Below, one piece after another: positions 19,728-29,700 of a stretch of DNA of 64,000 nucleotides. The position numbers were made by a program, and so were the translations under genes. Source of the DNA: Bacteroidota bacterium (GTDB lineage: Bacteria; Bacteroidota; Bacteroidia; Chitinophagales; Chitinophagaceae); NCBI GenBank assembly GCA_018268085.1, contig JAFDXE010000007.1:62001-126000 (forward strand), given 5' to 3'. The notes under the pieces were generated by a model, which was not told the DNA's origin, made no database searches, and saw only the letters and a program-made list of their open reading frames with translations. The stretch's first letter is position 1; each line of letters starts with the position of its first letter.

Positions 19728-20909
19728 ATGAACGCATTCTTTAAACCAACCGTTGTACTTATTTCATCTATTTTCCTGGGGTCTGTTATTGCATTAACCA
19801 TCCCTGTATTACAAAACAATCGCCCTGTTCCAATTGTTGAACCATCAACGAAGCCGGCAGGCAACGCTAAAATTCAGGCTGCTATATTGCTGGATGTAAG
19901 CAATAGTATGGATGGCTTGATCGACCAGGCAAAGGCCCAGCTCTGGAATATGGTAAATACAATGGGCAAAGCTACCTGTGATGGGAATACGCCGATGATC
20001 GAAATAGCCTTATACGAATACGGCCGTCCTTCAAACGACATAAAGAACGGGTTTGTAAAACAGATTTCCCCTTTTACCAGCAACCTTGATGAGCTTTCCA
20101 GAAAACTGTTCAGCCTTACCACGAACGGAGGTGATGAATTTTGCGGACAAGTGATGTTTAATTCGCTGAATGAATTGAACTGGGATACGTTAACCGCCAG
20201 TTACAAAGTGATTTTTATTGCCGGGAATGAAGATTTCTTACAGGGAAAACTGCCTTATACGAAAGCATGTGCCCTCGCCAAACAAAAATCGGTTATCATC
20301 AACAGCATTTACTGCGGAGATAAATCAGAAGGGATCAGGGAACACTGGAATATTACAGGTGAATGCGGCACGGGAAGTTATACCAATATAGATCAGAACC
20401 AGAAAATAGAAGAAATTCCCACACCGTATGATGATGTACTGCTCACTTTAAACGAACAACTAAATGGCACTTATATAGGCTATGGCTATGCCGGGTTTGC
20501 AGCAAGCGAAACACAAAAGAAAATGGATTCTGCAAATTTCAGGCTCAGTAAAACAGTTGCGGTAAAAAGAGCCGAGGTAAAAGGGAATAAGGGATTGTAT
20601 CAAAACGAAAGCTGGGATATGGTGGATGCCAGTACAAAAGATGAAAAGTTTGTTGACAAGCTCGATCGCAAATCGCTGCCCGATAGTTTGAAAAACAAAT
20701 CCACGAAAGAGCTGAAACAGATTATTGACCAGAAAAAAGAAAAAAGAGAAGCGCTTCAGGCTGAGATCGGCAAAACTGCGGCTAAGCGGGATAATTATAT
20801 TGCTGCCGAAAAAACAAAATCTGCAGTAAAAAATCAATCAACCCTGGAAACCGAAATTGAAAAGATCATCCGCAAACAAGCAGGAAGATATAATATGAAA
20901 ATCCGGTAA
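19728..20909 (+). CDS. VWA domain protein, membrane-anchored or exported
   Basis: A 393-residue protein with an N-terminal hydrophobic segment (about 8-28, signal or anchor) and a von Willebrand A domain (about 48-240) with an intact start of the MIDAS metal site, DVSNSM (D56, S58, S60). The C-terminal about 120 residues form a highly charged, probably coiled-coil region (ELKQIIDQKKEKREALQAEI). VWA domains bind ligands through a divalent metal; the partner is unknown. Start at ATG 19728 (MNAFFKP), chosen over an in-frame TTG at 19707. It stands alone, divergent from the giant gene and followed by a 10-bp-stem hairpin. Confidence 0.82.
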   Translation: MNAFFKPTVVLISSIFLGSVIALTIPVLQNNRPVPIVEPSTKPAGNAKIQAAILLDVSNSMDGLIDQAKAQLWNMVNTMGKATCDGNTPMIEIALYEYGRPSNDIKNGFVKQISPFTSNLDELSRKLFSLTTNGGDEFCGQVMFNSLNELNWDTLTASYKVIFIAGNEDFLQGKLPYTKACALAKQKSVIINSIYCGDKSEGIREHWNITGECGTGSYTNIDQNQKIEEIPTPYDDVLLTLNEQLNGTYIGYGYAGFAASETQKKMDSANFRLSKTVAVKRAEVKGNKGLYQNESWDMVDASTKDEKFVDKLDRKSLPDSLKNKSTKELKQIIDQKKEKREALQAEIGKTAAKRDNYIAAEKTKSAVKNQSTLETEIEKIIRKQAGRYNMKIR

Positions 20910-20932
20910 TGCTGGTTTATTAATATTCGTTG

Positions 20933-20961
20933 TAGGTTTATTGTATGTTTGAATAAACCTA
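20933..20961 (+). terminator. Hairpin after the VWA gene, probable terminator
   Basis: Perfect 10-bp stem TAGGTTTATT (20933-20942) / AATAAACCTA (20952-20961) with a 9-nt loop, followed by GAACTATTTTTC. The T tract is displaced by five bases, so termination is likely but not textbook. It lies between convergent genes. Confidence 0.6.
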
Positions 20962-21017
20962 GAACTATTTTTCATTCACTCCTGCCTGGCTTTTTAGTGC
21001 TAAAAAGATGCTTCCTG

Positions 21018-22298
21018 TTAATATACCACCAGTTCATAAAACTTTTCGGGCTGCAGGTATTTGTTGGCCAGTGCCTGCAATTCATCGGCTGTTACGGTTT
21101 TAATTTCATTTACCGAATCGTAAAAATAATTGGCATCGAGATTATTGAGGATGATATTTTTCCATTTGGCCATGATCTGGAATGGCCCGTTTAATTCACC
21201 CAGTATTCCGCCAATCATATAGTTGCGCACCAGCAGCAATTCATCATCAGTTATTTTTTCATCCCTTAATCTTTGCATCTCTTTATAGATTTCACGGATA
21301 GCCGCTTCACTTACATCTTTGCCCGCTTCTGTGCTGATAAACCAGCCTGTTTGCTGTATATGATTCTGTATATAACTGTGAATACCGTAAGTATATCCTT
21401 TGTCTTCCCGGATATTGCTCATCAATCTTGATCCGAAGAATCCGCCAAACACATTATTCAGCACCACTACTTTCTTAAAATCGGGATGATGCCGGTTTGG
21501 AAACGGTGTGGCCAGCCGTATGGCGCCCTGCACGGCAGCAGGATCGTTTTCCACACGATATATCCGTTCTTTTGCAGGAGATGTTTTGTTGTTTGGTAAA
21601 CTGTTTGTTGGTTTACTAACGGCGAGCTTTCCGAACATAGCATTCAGCAACTGCTTAAGATTCGCAGGAATATTTCCTGCGGCAAAAATGATGCACTGTC
21701 CGTTGAGATAATACTTACGGTAAAAATTTCGGATATTTTCAACCGTTAGATTATCCAGGTTTTCAGGGATAGTGTAGGTTCCATAAGGATGTTGTTCGCC
21801 ATATACATAACTATCAATTAACCGGCCTGCAACAAATTCTGCTTTCTGCAGGTTCACTTTCAGGCGCTGCTTCGAATTTTGTTTATACGTATCCAGTTCA
21901 TCTTCCGGAAATGTTGCATCGGTTAACATCTCCTGAATTACCGGCAATAGTTTTTCTATATGCCTGGTTAGGGTATGCAAAGAAATTACTGCTGTTTCGT
22001 TGTAACAGGAACGGTTGCAATAAGCGCCGTAATATTCAAAAGATTCATTGAGTTCAAAAGCATTGTGTTTTGTTGTGCCATTCTTCAATAAAAAATTGGT
22101 TGCAGCCGCAATGCCTTTCTGTTGTTCATAGCAATTGCCTGCAAAAAACACGAACTCCAGTTGAATTACCTCCTGTGCACCGGCATGTATGGTGTACACC
22201 GGGATATTATTATCGAGGGAATATAATTCATAGGGTTTCAATTCCAGTGTGTAGTCGATTGCATCTTTTATGGGTGGTGCAATTTTTCTGTCGATCAT
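21018..22298 (-). CDS. M16 family peptidase-like protein, apparently inactive subunit
   Basis: A 426-residue inverzincin (M16) homologue. The position that holds HXXEH in active members reads GIAAATNFLLKNGT, so the zinc ligands are absent. The C-terminal substrate-binding half is kept (GGFFGSRLMSNIREDKGYTYGIHSYIQ). Two-gene M16 peptidases pair one catalytic and one such non-catalytic chain. The active partner is directly upstream, 39 bp away on the same strand, so a heterodimer is the natural reading. There is no signal peptide, so it is probably cytoplasmic. Confidence 0.9.
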   Translation of the reverse strand: MIDRKIAPPIKDAIDYTLELKPYELYSLDNNIPVYTIHAGAQEVIQLEFVFFAGNCYEQQKGIAAATNFLLKNGTTKHNAFELNESFEYYGAYCNRSCYNETAVISLHTLTRHIEKLLPVIQEMLTDATFPEDELDTYKQNSKQRLKVNLQKAEFVAGRLIDSYVYGEQHPYGTYTIPENLDNLTVENIRNFYRKYYLNGQCIIFAAGNIPANLKQLLNAMFGKLAVSKPTNSLPNNKTSPAKERIYRVENDPAAVQGAIRLATPFPNRHHPDFKKVVVLNNVFGGFFGSRLMSNIREDKGYTYGIHSYIQNHIQQTGWFISTEAGKDVSEAAIREIYKEMQRLRDEKITDDELLLVRNYMIGGILGELNGPFQIMAKWKNIILNNLDANYFYDSVNEIKTVTADELQALANKYLQPEKFYELVVY

Positions 22299-22337
22299 CT
22301 GTTTATTATTTTTCTTACGCGTTAGTGTTGATGTTGA

Positions 22338-23588
22338 TTAGTTCTGCTGGCTGTTGTCTGACAGATAGTACATCGTACTGCAATTATTTTCATCGAATAT
22401 GATGCGGGCTTCTTCCAGTATTTGTTCGGCAGTAACGGATTGATATTTTGATAACTCGGAATTAATGAGGTCTGCATCGCCGAGCAATTCATACATGGCA
22501 ATGCTTTGTGCCCGGTTCATTACACTCATGTCTTCAAAAGCCATTGCACTTTCTGTTTTGTTTTTTACTTTCTCGAGTTCTGCTGCACTGATGCCATCGC
22601 GTTTCAGTTTTATAATTTCCGCTTCAACCGCTTTATCGGCTTCCCTGATGTCAACGCCTTTCACAAGTTTTCCGTCAATCGTAATTATTCCGGCGTCTGT
22701 ACTTCCGAGGTGGTAACAATCGATGCTGCTGAATAATTTTTTTTCTTTCACCAGGCTTTGAAACAACCGTGAAGATCCGCCGCCGCTCATGATATCAGTG
22801 ATCAGGTCGGCGATATAATATCTCGGGTCTGTTCTCGGGTAAATATGCCAGGCTTTGTACAATGCATCCAACGGAACATTGGCTTTTACTTCTGCAAAGC
22901 GAGGTGCTGTTTGTTTGGGTTCTTCCGGCAGGTTGCGGTTGTACTTTTCACCGGCGGGTATGGAACCAAACCATTTTTCTGCAAGTAATTTTATGTTGGC
23001 CGTTTCTACATTTCCGGCAACAACAAGTATCGCATTGCTCGGTGTATAATGTTTAAAGAAAAAATCTTTTACATCCTGTAGTTCTGCATCTTCAATGTGT
23101 TTTAATGAAGCGCCGATGGTCATCCACTTATAAGGATGTGTTGTGTACACCAGTGCTCTTAATTTGTGCCATACATCGCCGTAAGGTTTGTTGATGTAAT
23201 GCTCTTTAAATTCTTCGCTTACTACTTTGCGTTGTACCTCCAGGCTTTTTTTGCTGAAAGCCAGGCTAAGCATACGATCACTTTCGAGCCAGAATGCTGT
23301 TTCAATATTTTCGGCAGGTAGCTGGCAATAATAATTCGTCAGATCATTTGTTGTGTAGGCATTATTTTCTCCGCCGGCAACCTGTAAAGGTTCGTCGTAA
23401 ACCGGTATATTTTTACTGCCTCCGAACATGAGGTGTTCAAACAAATGGGCGAATCCTGTTTTCTCCGGGTGTTCATCTCTTGCGCCAACATCGTACAAAA
23501 CATTTACTACGGCCATCGGGGTACTTTTGTCTTCATGAACGAGTACACGCAGGCCATTGTTCAGTGTGAATTTTTCAAATTTAATCAT
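22338..23588 (-). CDS. M16 family zinc metallopeptidase, catalytic subunit
   Basis: A 416-residue M16 peptidase with the zinc motif HLFEHLMF (H48, E51, H52); the third ligand is expected in the EVQRKVVSEEF region. GGGSSRLFQSLVKEKKLFSS marks the second lobe. It hydrolyses peptides in a closed chamber, here presumably with the inactive chain encoded 39 bp downstream. I set the start at ATG 23588 (MIKFEKFTLNNG) because an exact TACCTTTG box at 23600-23593 ends only 4 nt before it. An in-frame start at 23639 would lie upstream of that promoter. This implies a leaderless or nearly leaderless transcript. Confidence 0.93.
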   Translation of the reverse strand: MIKFEKFTLNNGLRVLVHEDKSTPMAVVNVLYDVGARDEHPEKTGFAHLFEHLMFGGSKNIPVYDEPLQVAGGENNAYTTNDLTNYYCQLPAENIETAFWLESDRMLSLAFSKKSLEVQRKVVSEEFKEHYINKPYGDVWHKLRALVYTTHPYKWMTIGASLKHIEDAELQDVKDFFFKHYTPSNAILVVAGNVETANIKLLAEKWFGSIPAGEKYNRNLPEEPKQTAPRFAEVKANVPLDALYKAWHIYPRTDPRYYIADLITDIMSGGGSSRLFQSLVKEKKLFSSIDCYHLGSTDAGIITIDGKLVKGVDIREADKAVEAEIIKLKRDGISAAELEKVKNKTESAMAFEDMSVMNRAQSIAMYELLGDADLINSELSKYQSVTAEQILEEARIIFDENNCSTMYYLSDNSQQN

Positions 23589-23592
23589 CGGG

Positions 23593-23600
23593 CAAAGGTA
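23593..23600 (-). promoter_or_regulatory. TAnnTTTG box of the M16 gene pair
   Basis: TACCTTTG on the minus strand, 4 nt before the ATG at 23588. No convincing -33 TTG at the usual distance. It decides the M16 start. Confidence 0.6.
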
Positions 23601-23694
23601 GGAGAAAGCTTTGAGCTGTGCGCTTGCTTCGGTGGGCAATCAAACCGGTTTTGCCATTCTACCAGTTAGTTGTTACCTGTTCAAAAGCGGCCGT

Positions 23695-24879
23695 TTATAA
23701 AATGCTTGTTGTTTTCAACAGCTTTGTTTCCAGCGCTGCATTCCTTTTAATGATTACCTGAATTCTTGCATTGGGTTCCTGCAAAAGATCCTTGTATTGC
23801 TGAATGTTGTTTGAGAAATTTTTGCCAACGCTTATGATCTCATCGCCCACTAAAAATCCTGCTTTTTCAGCGGGAGAGTCTTTGATCACATCATCTACCA
23901 CAATTTTACCATTCACATAATAAATACTAAAGCCCGTGTAGCCGTATTCAAACGTTTCATTGTAATGCGAATTGGGAATGATATGAATTTCCCGGGAAGG
24001 ATAGTTGATGATGAGGTTGAATCTTTTTAAAAGATCGTTTCCCACCAGTCCGCCGGTAAACGGATAGTTGGTTACCTTAAAAATATCCTGGTATAGATAG
24101 GTAGGTACGTGATTAAATGTATAAGGCCCGAGTTTTACTTCTTTCACCACGGTTAATCGCATACGCATTTTGCCGCCCATTCCCTCTGCCTGGGTAATTA
24201 CCGGGTTTCTTTTACTTAATAAAATGCCGCTATCCTGTATAAACTGGTCGCTCATTAAAAAACAGAGGCCTGCGCCTGTATCAAAGTAAAAATTGGAGGC
24301 AACTTTTCTCCTGTCTTTTACACTCATGTATTGTGCGGGCAAAAAAGTAAATACGGGGTGTAGGGTTGTTCCTCCTTTAGGATATTTGATTTTCCCGGGG
24401 GAATACACTTCTACCTGCAGGCTGTCGAAATTTATTTTTACAATATAACGGCTGAAGAAACTGTAGCCGATAATGCCATCAATTCTTTCACCATATACAC
24501 TGCTCAGCACACTGTAATCACTTACATGAAAATTCAGGTTTTCCAGTTTCAAACCCGGAAAATTGATGCTTTTATTAAATACGAAAGATACTTTTTGTGC
24601 CCCGGCTATCCCGGTAAGCGTGGTATCGGTTTGAGTTGGATTGATATTGAATTCGGAACAGGTTGCCGAATCCAGTGAAATGCCGCCGCTACCTGTATCC
24701 AGTATAAAATTAAAACTGTCTTTTTTATTCTCGTAACAGGCTTTGATGATCATCACACCTCCACTGTACATTTTAAATGGAAATTTTGTGATAAAGTTTG
24801 CCGAAGGCATCGTTTTCTGTGCCGGTGCAACAACAGGAATCAACAGCAGCAATAAAAAGATATTTTTAACCGTGTTCAT
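23695..24879 (-). CDS. Exported pepsin/retropepsin-like aspartyl protease with PDZ domain
   Basis: A 394-residue exported protein with signal peptide 1-20 (ending VAPAQ). Two aspartyl protease half-sites are present, ILDTGSGG (D61) and FDTGAG (about 199), each with its downstream hydrophobic strand (DGIIGYSFFSRY and GGLVGNDLLKRF), so both lobes look intact. A C-terminal PDZ domain (about 320-385) contains DSPAEKAGFLVGDEIISVG. This combination recurs in Bacteroidota and suggests a periplasmic or outer-membrane protease whose substrate is picked by the PDZ domain; the target is unknown. It is divergent from mqnC. Confidence 0.88.
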   Translation of the reverse strand: MNTVKNIFLLLLLIPVVAPAQKTMPSANFITKFPFKMYSGGVMIIKACYENKKDSFNFILDTGSGGISLDSATCSEFNINPTQTDTTLTGIAGAQKVSFVFNKSINFPGLKLENLNFHVSDYSVLSSVYGERIDGIIGYSFFSRYIVKINFDSLQVEVYSPGKIKYPKGGTTLHPVFTFLPAQYMSVKDRRKVASNFYFDTGAGLCFLMSDQFIQDSGILLSKRNPVITQAEGMGGKMRMRLTVVKEVKLGPYTFNHVPTYLYQDIFKVTNYPFTGGLVGNDLLKRFNLIINYPSREIHIIPNSHYNETFEYGYTGFSIYYVNGKIVVDDVIKDSPAEKAGFLVGDEIISVGKNFSNNIQQYKDLLQEPNARIQVIIKRNAALETKLLKTTSIL

Positions 24880-24913
24880 ATATTTTCAACTTCAATTTAC
24901 GGTGCAATGCGTG

Positions 24914-24921
24914 TAATTTTG
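24914..24921 (+). promoter_or_regulatory. Possible mqnC -7 box
   Basis: Exact TAATTTTG, 64 nt before the mqnC ATG, in the 106-bp gap shared with the divergent protease gene. No TTG at the usual -33 distance, so confidence is low. Confidence 0.35.
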
Positions 24922-24985
24922 CCATTGGCCTGAAAACCGGTAATTGTATGTTACAGTGCCGCTGACAAGGATCAGGTTTTAAAGT

Positions 24986-26128
24986 ATGAATGTAAATGAT
25001 TTGTATTCAAAAGCGATGGCCTTTGAATTTCTTACTGTAGAAGAAGGCGTTTATTTATTTGAAAATGCTGCATTAACGGAACTAATGTTCGTAGCAGATG
25101 AGTTGAGAAAGAAACAAGTACCTCATGGACGGGTTACCTGGCAGATAGACCGTAATGTGAACACCACCAATGTATGCATTGCCAATTGTAAGTTTTGTAA
25201 TTTTTACCGTGTGCCGGGTCATGCGGAAGCGTATATTACCGATATTGACACGTACAAAAGGAAAATAGAAGAAACCATTCGTTACGGTGGCGATCAGTTA
25301 TTACTGCAGGGTGGGCATCATCCCGAACTGGGATTGTCATTTTATGTAAACCTGTTTAAGGAATTAAAGTCGTTGTATCCCAATATTAAATTACACACGC
25401 TTGGTCCACCGGAAATTGCACACATCACCAAACTCGAAAAAAGCAAGCCTACCGGACAGGCAGTCACTCACCGGGAAGTACTAATGGCTTTACGTGATGC
25501 CGGGATGGACAGTTTACCCGGCGCCGGAGCAGAGATACTAACGGATAGGGTTAGGCGATTGATTAGTAAGGGAAAATGCGGTGCGCAGGAATGGCTCGAT
25601 ATTATGCATGAAGCCCATAAGCTGCACATCACCACTTCGGCCACCATGATGTTTGGCCATGTGGAAACGCTGCAGGAACGTTTTGAACACCTGGTAAAAA
25701 TAAGAGAGGTTCAAAGCCGCAAACCAGCGGATGCAAAAGGCTTTCTTGCCTTTATCCCGTGGACATTCCAGGATGCCGATACCTTACTGGCAAAAATCAG
25801 GGGCGTACACAACCTCACAACACCGGAAGAATATATCCGCATGATTGCAATGAGCAGGATCATGTTGCCGAACGTAATTAATATACAGGCAAGCTGGCTT
25901 ACCGTTGGAAAACAGGTTGCACAGCTATGTTTAAATGCCGGGGCTAACGATTTTGGCAGCATTATGATAGAAGAAAATGTGGTGAGTGCTGCCGGGGCGC
26001 CGCATCGCTTTACGAGCAAATCTATCCAGGAGTCTATTTTGGAAGCCGGGTTCAAACCACAATTGAGAAACCAGCAGTATGAATGGAGGGAGTTGCCAGA
26101 GATGGTAGAACAGGTGATTGATTATTGA
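24986..26128 (+). CDS. mqnC: Cyclic dehypoxanthinyl futalosine synthase (radical SAM)
   Basis: This 380-residue radical SAM enzyme cyclises dehypoxanthine futalosine in the futalosine route to menaquinone. The cluster motif CIANCKFC (C-x3-C-x2-C, about 64-71) sits in DRNVNTTNVC...NFYR, which is characteristic of MqnC rather than MqnE. Other family marks are LLLQGGHHPELGL, LHTLGPPEI, GAGAEILTDRVRRLIS and FIPWTFQ near the middle. The length is normal. It appears monocistronic, with an unexplained 592-bp stretch after it. Its product feeds the menaquinol pool used by the act-encoded complex. Confidence 0.94.
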   Translation: MNVNDLYSKAMAFEFLTVEEGVYLFENAALTELMFVADELRKKQVPHGRVTWQIDRNVNTTNVCIANCKFCNFYRVPGHAEAYITDIDTYKRKIEETIRYGGDQLLLQGGHHPELGLSFYVNLFKELKSLYPNIKLHTLGPPEIAHITKLEKSKPTGQAVTHREVLMALRDAGMDSLPGAGAEILTDRVRRLISKGKCGAQEWLDIMHEAHKLHITTSATMMFGHVETLQERFEHLVKIREVQSRKPADAKGFLAFIPWTFQDADTLLAKIRGVHNLTTPEEYIRMIAMSRIMLPNVINIQASWLTVGKQVAQLCLNAGANDFGSIMIEENVVSAAGAPHRFTSKSIQESILEAGFKPQLRNQQYEWRELPEMVEQVIDY

Positions 26129-26242
26129 GTGTTGCAGAAATTGTAATCCGCTTTATAATCGAAGAAACCAAGGTTACCAGTATTCCCTGGTACACAATAT
26201 TCATAGTCAGAAGTCGTTATACCTGTTGTCAAAATCCTGATT

Positions 26243-26407
26243 ATGAATAACCATACCCAATCATCGGCTAACATTCACCCGGTAATACAATTAATAAGAA
26301 GTTTCATCAATAAACTTCGTCAGAACCCGGATGTATATCCCATCAAATATTATAAGAAAGGACACCACCGTTCCCGCAGGGTAATGAAATATCCTATGGT
26401 GAAATAA
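26243..26407 (+). CDS. Possible 54-residue basic small protein
   Basis: ATG-to-TAA frame of 54 residues with an Arg/Lys/His-rich C-terminal half (KYYKKGHHRSRRVMKY). It lies 114 bp after mqnC with no recognisable promoter box, ribosome-binding site or terminator of its own. The composition is protein-like but this could be chance. Unrecognised. Confidence 0.3.
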   Translation: MNNHTQSSANIHPVIQLIRSFINKLRQNPDVYPIKYYKKGHHRSRRVMKYPMVK

Positions 26408-26455
26408 CTGATTTCATGCGGAATTTACTATTTCCATAATTCAGCAATTCCCCTA

Positions 26456-26486
26456 TTGATTTAGCATTCATGCGGTTGTACTTTTG
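26456..26486 (+). promoter_or_regulatory. Consensus Bacteroidota promoter of the 44-residue gene
   Basis: TTG (26456-26458), 20-bp spacer, TACTTTTG (26479-26486). Both elements and the spacing fit the -33/-7 consensus exactly. The ATG of the small gene is 24 nt downstream. Confidence 0.7.
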
Positions 26487-26510
26487 AATCACCGTTTAAA
26501 TCCAAATTTT

Positions 26511-26645
26511 ATGAAAAAAAATCAACCACAAAACGTAACTGTCATGTCCTCTGTAATCAAAGCGATTTCTACAGCGCTCAGTAATCTGTTCTTTTCGAAC
26601 AACAACAAAGATTTTGAACGCCTGAAAAATTTTATAACGTCCTAA
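26511..26645 (+). CDS. 44-residue small protein in its own transcription unit
   Basis: A complete 44-codon frame starting MKKNQPQNVTVMSSVIKAIS. The central part (SSVIKAISTALSNLFF) could form an amphipathic helix, followed by a polar, charged end (NNNKDFERLKNF). I do not recognise the family. The case for a real gene is its setting: a consensus promoter ends 24 nt before the ATG and a strong intrinsic terminator starts 23 nt after the stop, giving a self-contained unit of about 200 nt. It could encode a small membrane-associated peptide; an RNA that only happens to contain a frame is the alternative. Confidence 0.6.
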   Translation: MKKNQPQNVTVMSSVIKAISTALSNLFFSNNNKDFERLKNFITS

Positions 26646-26668
26646 AACTAGCAGCTTTATTAAAAAAC

Positions 26669-26700
26669 AAAATTCCCTTGTATAAAGGGAATTTTTGTTT
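26669..26700 (+). terminator. Intrinsic terminator of the small gene
   Basis: Stem AAAATTCCCTT (26669-26679) / AAGGGAATTTT (26685-26695), 5-nt loop, then a T-rich tail TTTTGTTTTT. The A-rich left flank means it may also stop the convergent SNF2 gene, whose stop codon is at 26721. Confidence 0.85.
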
Positions 26701-26720
26701 TTAGAACTTATTGTAATTGT

Positions 26721-29700
26721 TTAGCTGAACAGGTATTCTACATCAGCCTTGGTTAGTGATTTTACAAACGTTGCATCATCAGCGATCAGTTCTTTCGCCA
26801 ACGCTTTTTTACGCTCCTGTAATTGTAAAATCTTGTCTTCGATCGTGTCTATACAAATCATGCGGTAGGCAAAAATATTTTTCGTTTGCCCGATACGGTG
26901 CGTACGATCGATCGCCTGTTGCTCCACTGCCGGGTTCCACCAGGGATCTACGATATACACATAATCTGCAGCCGTAAGGTTTAAACCCACACCACCCGCT
27001 TTCAATGAAATGAGGAATACCCTGCACTCATCATTTTGCTGGAAGTTCTGTATGGCTCTTTCTCTTTCCGCAGGCGAAGTGCTTCCATCAAAATATTCGA
27101 ACTGTATATTCTGTTCTTTAAGTTTCGATTTAATCAATGACAGCATGCCGAGGAACTGGGAAAAGATCAGCGCTTTGTGTTCCCCGATATTCTCTTCAAT
27201 CTCCCTTGCCAGTTCTTCCAGTTTAATGGAATGATTCGGATATTTCTCTTCTTCATTCAAAATAGCAGGGCTATCGCAGATCTGGCGGAGTTTCATCAAC
27301 CCCTGCAAAATCGTTAACTGCGATTTATCAATACCCTGCTGATCGATGGTTCCTAATATTTTATCGCGATAACTGTTGCGGTAGGCATCATATATTCTTC
27401 TTTGCTCTTTTTCCATTTCGCAAAACAAAATGGTTTCGGTTTTTTCCGGGAGATCTTTCGCAACCTGTTCCTTGGTGCGGCGAAGTATGAATGGATAAAG
27501 CAACTTGCGCAGGTGTTCTTTTTGTTCCTGCTCGCCGAATTTGTCGATAGGTGTTGCGAATTCATTCCTGAAAAATTCCATACTGCCCAGCAAACCCGGG
27601 TTGAGGAAATTCATCTGGGCAAAAATATCGAACGTATTATTCTGCAACGGAGTACCGCTCATGCATAAACGATTTTTAGCCGTAAGCAGGGATGCCGCTT
27701 TAGTAACTTTTGAACCTGGATTTTTTATCGCCTGGCTTTCATCCAAAATGATATAATCAAAAAATATCTTCAGCAACAAATGAATATCACTCCTGAGCGT
27801 ACCATAAGTTGTAATGATGATATTGTGTTTCTGCAGTTCTTCCGCATCTCTCGACCTGGCGTTACCATGATGAATATGGTAATTGAGTGCAGGTGTAAAT
27901 TTCTTTACTTCATTTTGCCAGTTGTAGATAAGCGTAGTTGGACAAACAACAATTGCTTTTAAACTTCCCTGTTCATTTTTATAATGCTCCAGCATTGTAA
28001 GTGCCTGAACGGTTTTACCCAAACCCATATCATCTGCCAGGATGCCTCCCCAACCAACATCATTCAGGTAGCCCAGCCATTGATAGCCGGCCAACTGGTA
28101 AGGTCTTAATATGGGCTCCAGTGTTACGGGTGGTTTTATTTCTGGTATGTTTTTGAATTCCCGTAGTCGTTCAAACTTTTCATCGAGGGCAAAACTCAGT
28201 TCTGTTTCATCACGGTTTTCATACAATTCATCAATAACACTCATGTGGTATCTCGACAAACGTAATTTATCACTCTTACCGTCGCCTACTTTAAATAGCA
28301 GCGCATACCGCTTCAGCCATTCATCCGGTAAAATGCCCAGTGTGCCGTCGCCCAGTTGCACAAAAGATTGTTTACCTGCCAATGCTTTTTTAATATCGGC
28401 AATGCCCACACGTTGTTCGCCGAATTCAATTTCTACTTTTGCATCAAACCAATCGAGGCCACTGCTTACGTGTATATGTGTATTCGGGCGTGCCGTGTTG
28501 AAACGGAAATTCTTCAATGCTTCAAATCCGTACACCGGCACCTTCATTTCCTTCATCGCATCCACAAAAAGGAAGAACCAGTTGTTGCGTAAAACATCGG
28601 CCCCTTTCAGCACCAGGCTGTTGGTTTCGGGTTGATTTACAAAAGAGGAGTGTAAACCCTGTAGTTTATTCATGAATACATCCTCTGCTTCCTTGTTCCT
28701 GTGGATGATCAGGATTTTATCCGCATCAGGAATGGTGATGGTTAATTTATCGGAAGCTTTTGTATCAATGCCATTATAGGTAAAGATGGGTTGAAATACG
28801 AGGTAATCCCCTTTTTCCAGCAACTGTAATTTAACCTCCGGTGTACTGGATTTAATTTCTTTTATCAATGATTTATCAAACTCAACATGATATTCTTTTG
28901 TGAGTGGAAGCACTACCTGTTGCATGGTAGCAGCCCAGTTCGATTTGCTGAGTTTTATATTACCTTGTCTTAGAAATTTTTCGGCTTGTAAAATATCCTC
29001 CGGTTTTTGCCAGGTATATACAATGCTGTCGTATAAAAAAACCAGGCTGCTGTCGGTTTCGTTTTTTGTTAAAGGAACCGTTTCTCCATTTACTTTTACC
29101 AGGCAGGTAATTTCAAAGTGATCATTTACCGGAATTACTTTAAAAAGCGGATGTATAAAATGATCGCTTAACTCAATTTCCGCAAGGCTGGCCGTTTTAA
29201 AGGTTTTGTTTTTAGGCAATGAAAAAATAAAATTGTTCAATGCCTGTTCTATAAACAACTTTTTAAGTTTCGGATGAAGGTATTCTGCAATCAGGGATTT
29301 TGTTTCCTCGGGAAGGTCTTCTCCGTCGGTATGAATGATGTTCTCCCAGATTCCACTGAAGGGCGAATTGCGGTTCAGGTATTTATTGATCTCGCTATCC
29401 TGCAGCTTCCTTATCAATTGAAAAAGTTGTTTGTCTTCTTCGCTGAATGATTCTGTATTTACAAATTTTGTGAGATCAAGCGCTTCCACTTTGTTGATGT
29501 ATTTTTTTACATCATCATCTGCATCACCCTGTATCGCATCGAGTGTAAAACCGGGGTATTGCTTTGAATTAAAATTGAAAACGATGCCCAGTTTCTTTAA
29601 TGCAGGTTCCGGCGCTGTCAATTCTTCTGTCATTGCTGCCGGTGCATTAACCGGAACAACGGGTTTCATGGTCACGCTTGAAGGAGCTGGTGCGCCTGTA

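Noticed and set aside
24986..26128. MqnE (aminofutalosine synthase) as the identity of this radical SAM gene
   Set aside because: The DRNVNTTNVC...NFYR context around the cluster motif fits MqnC better.
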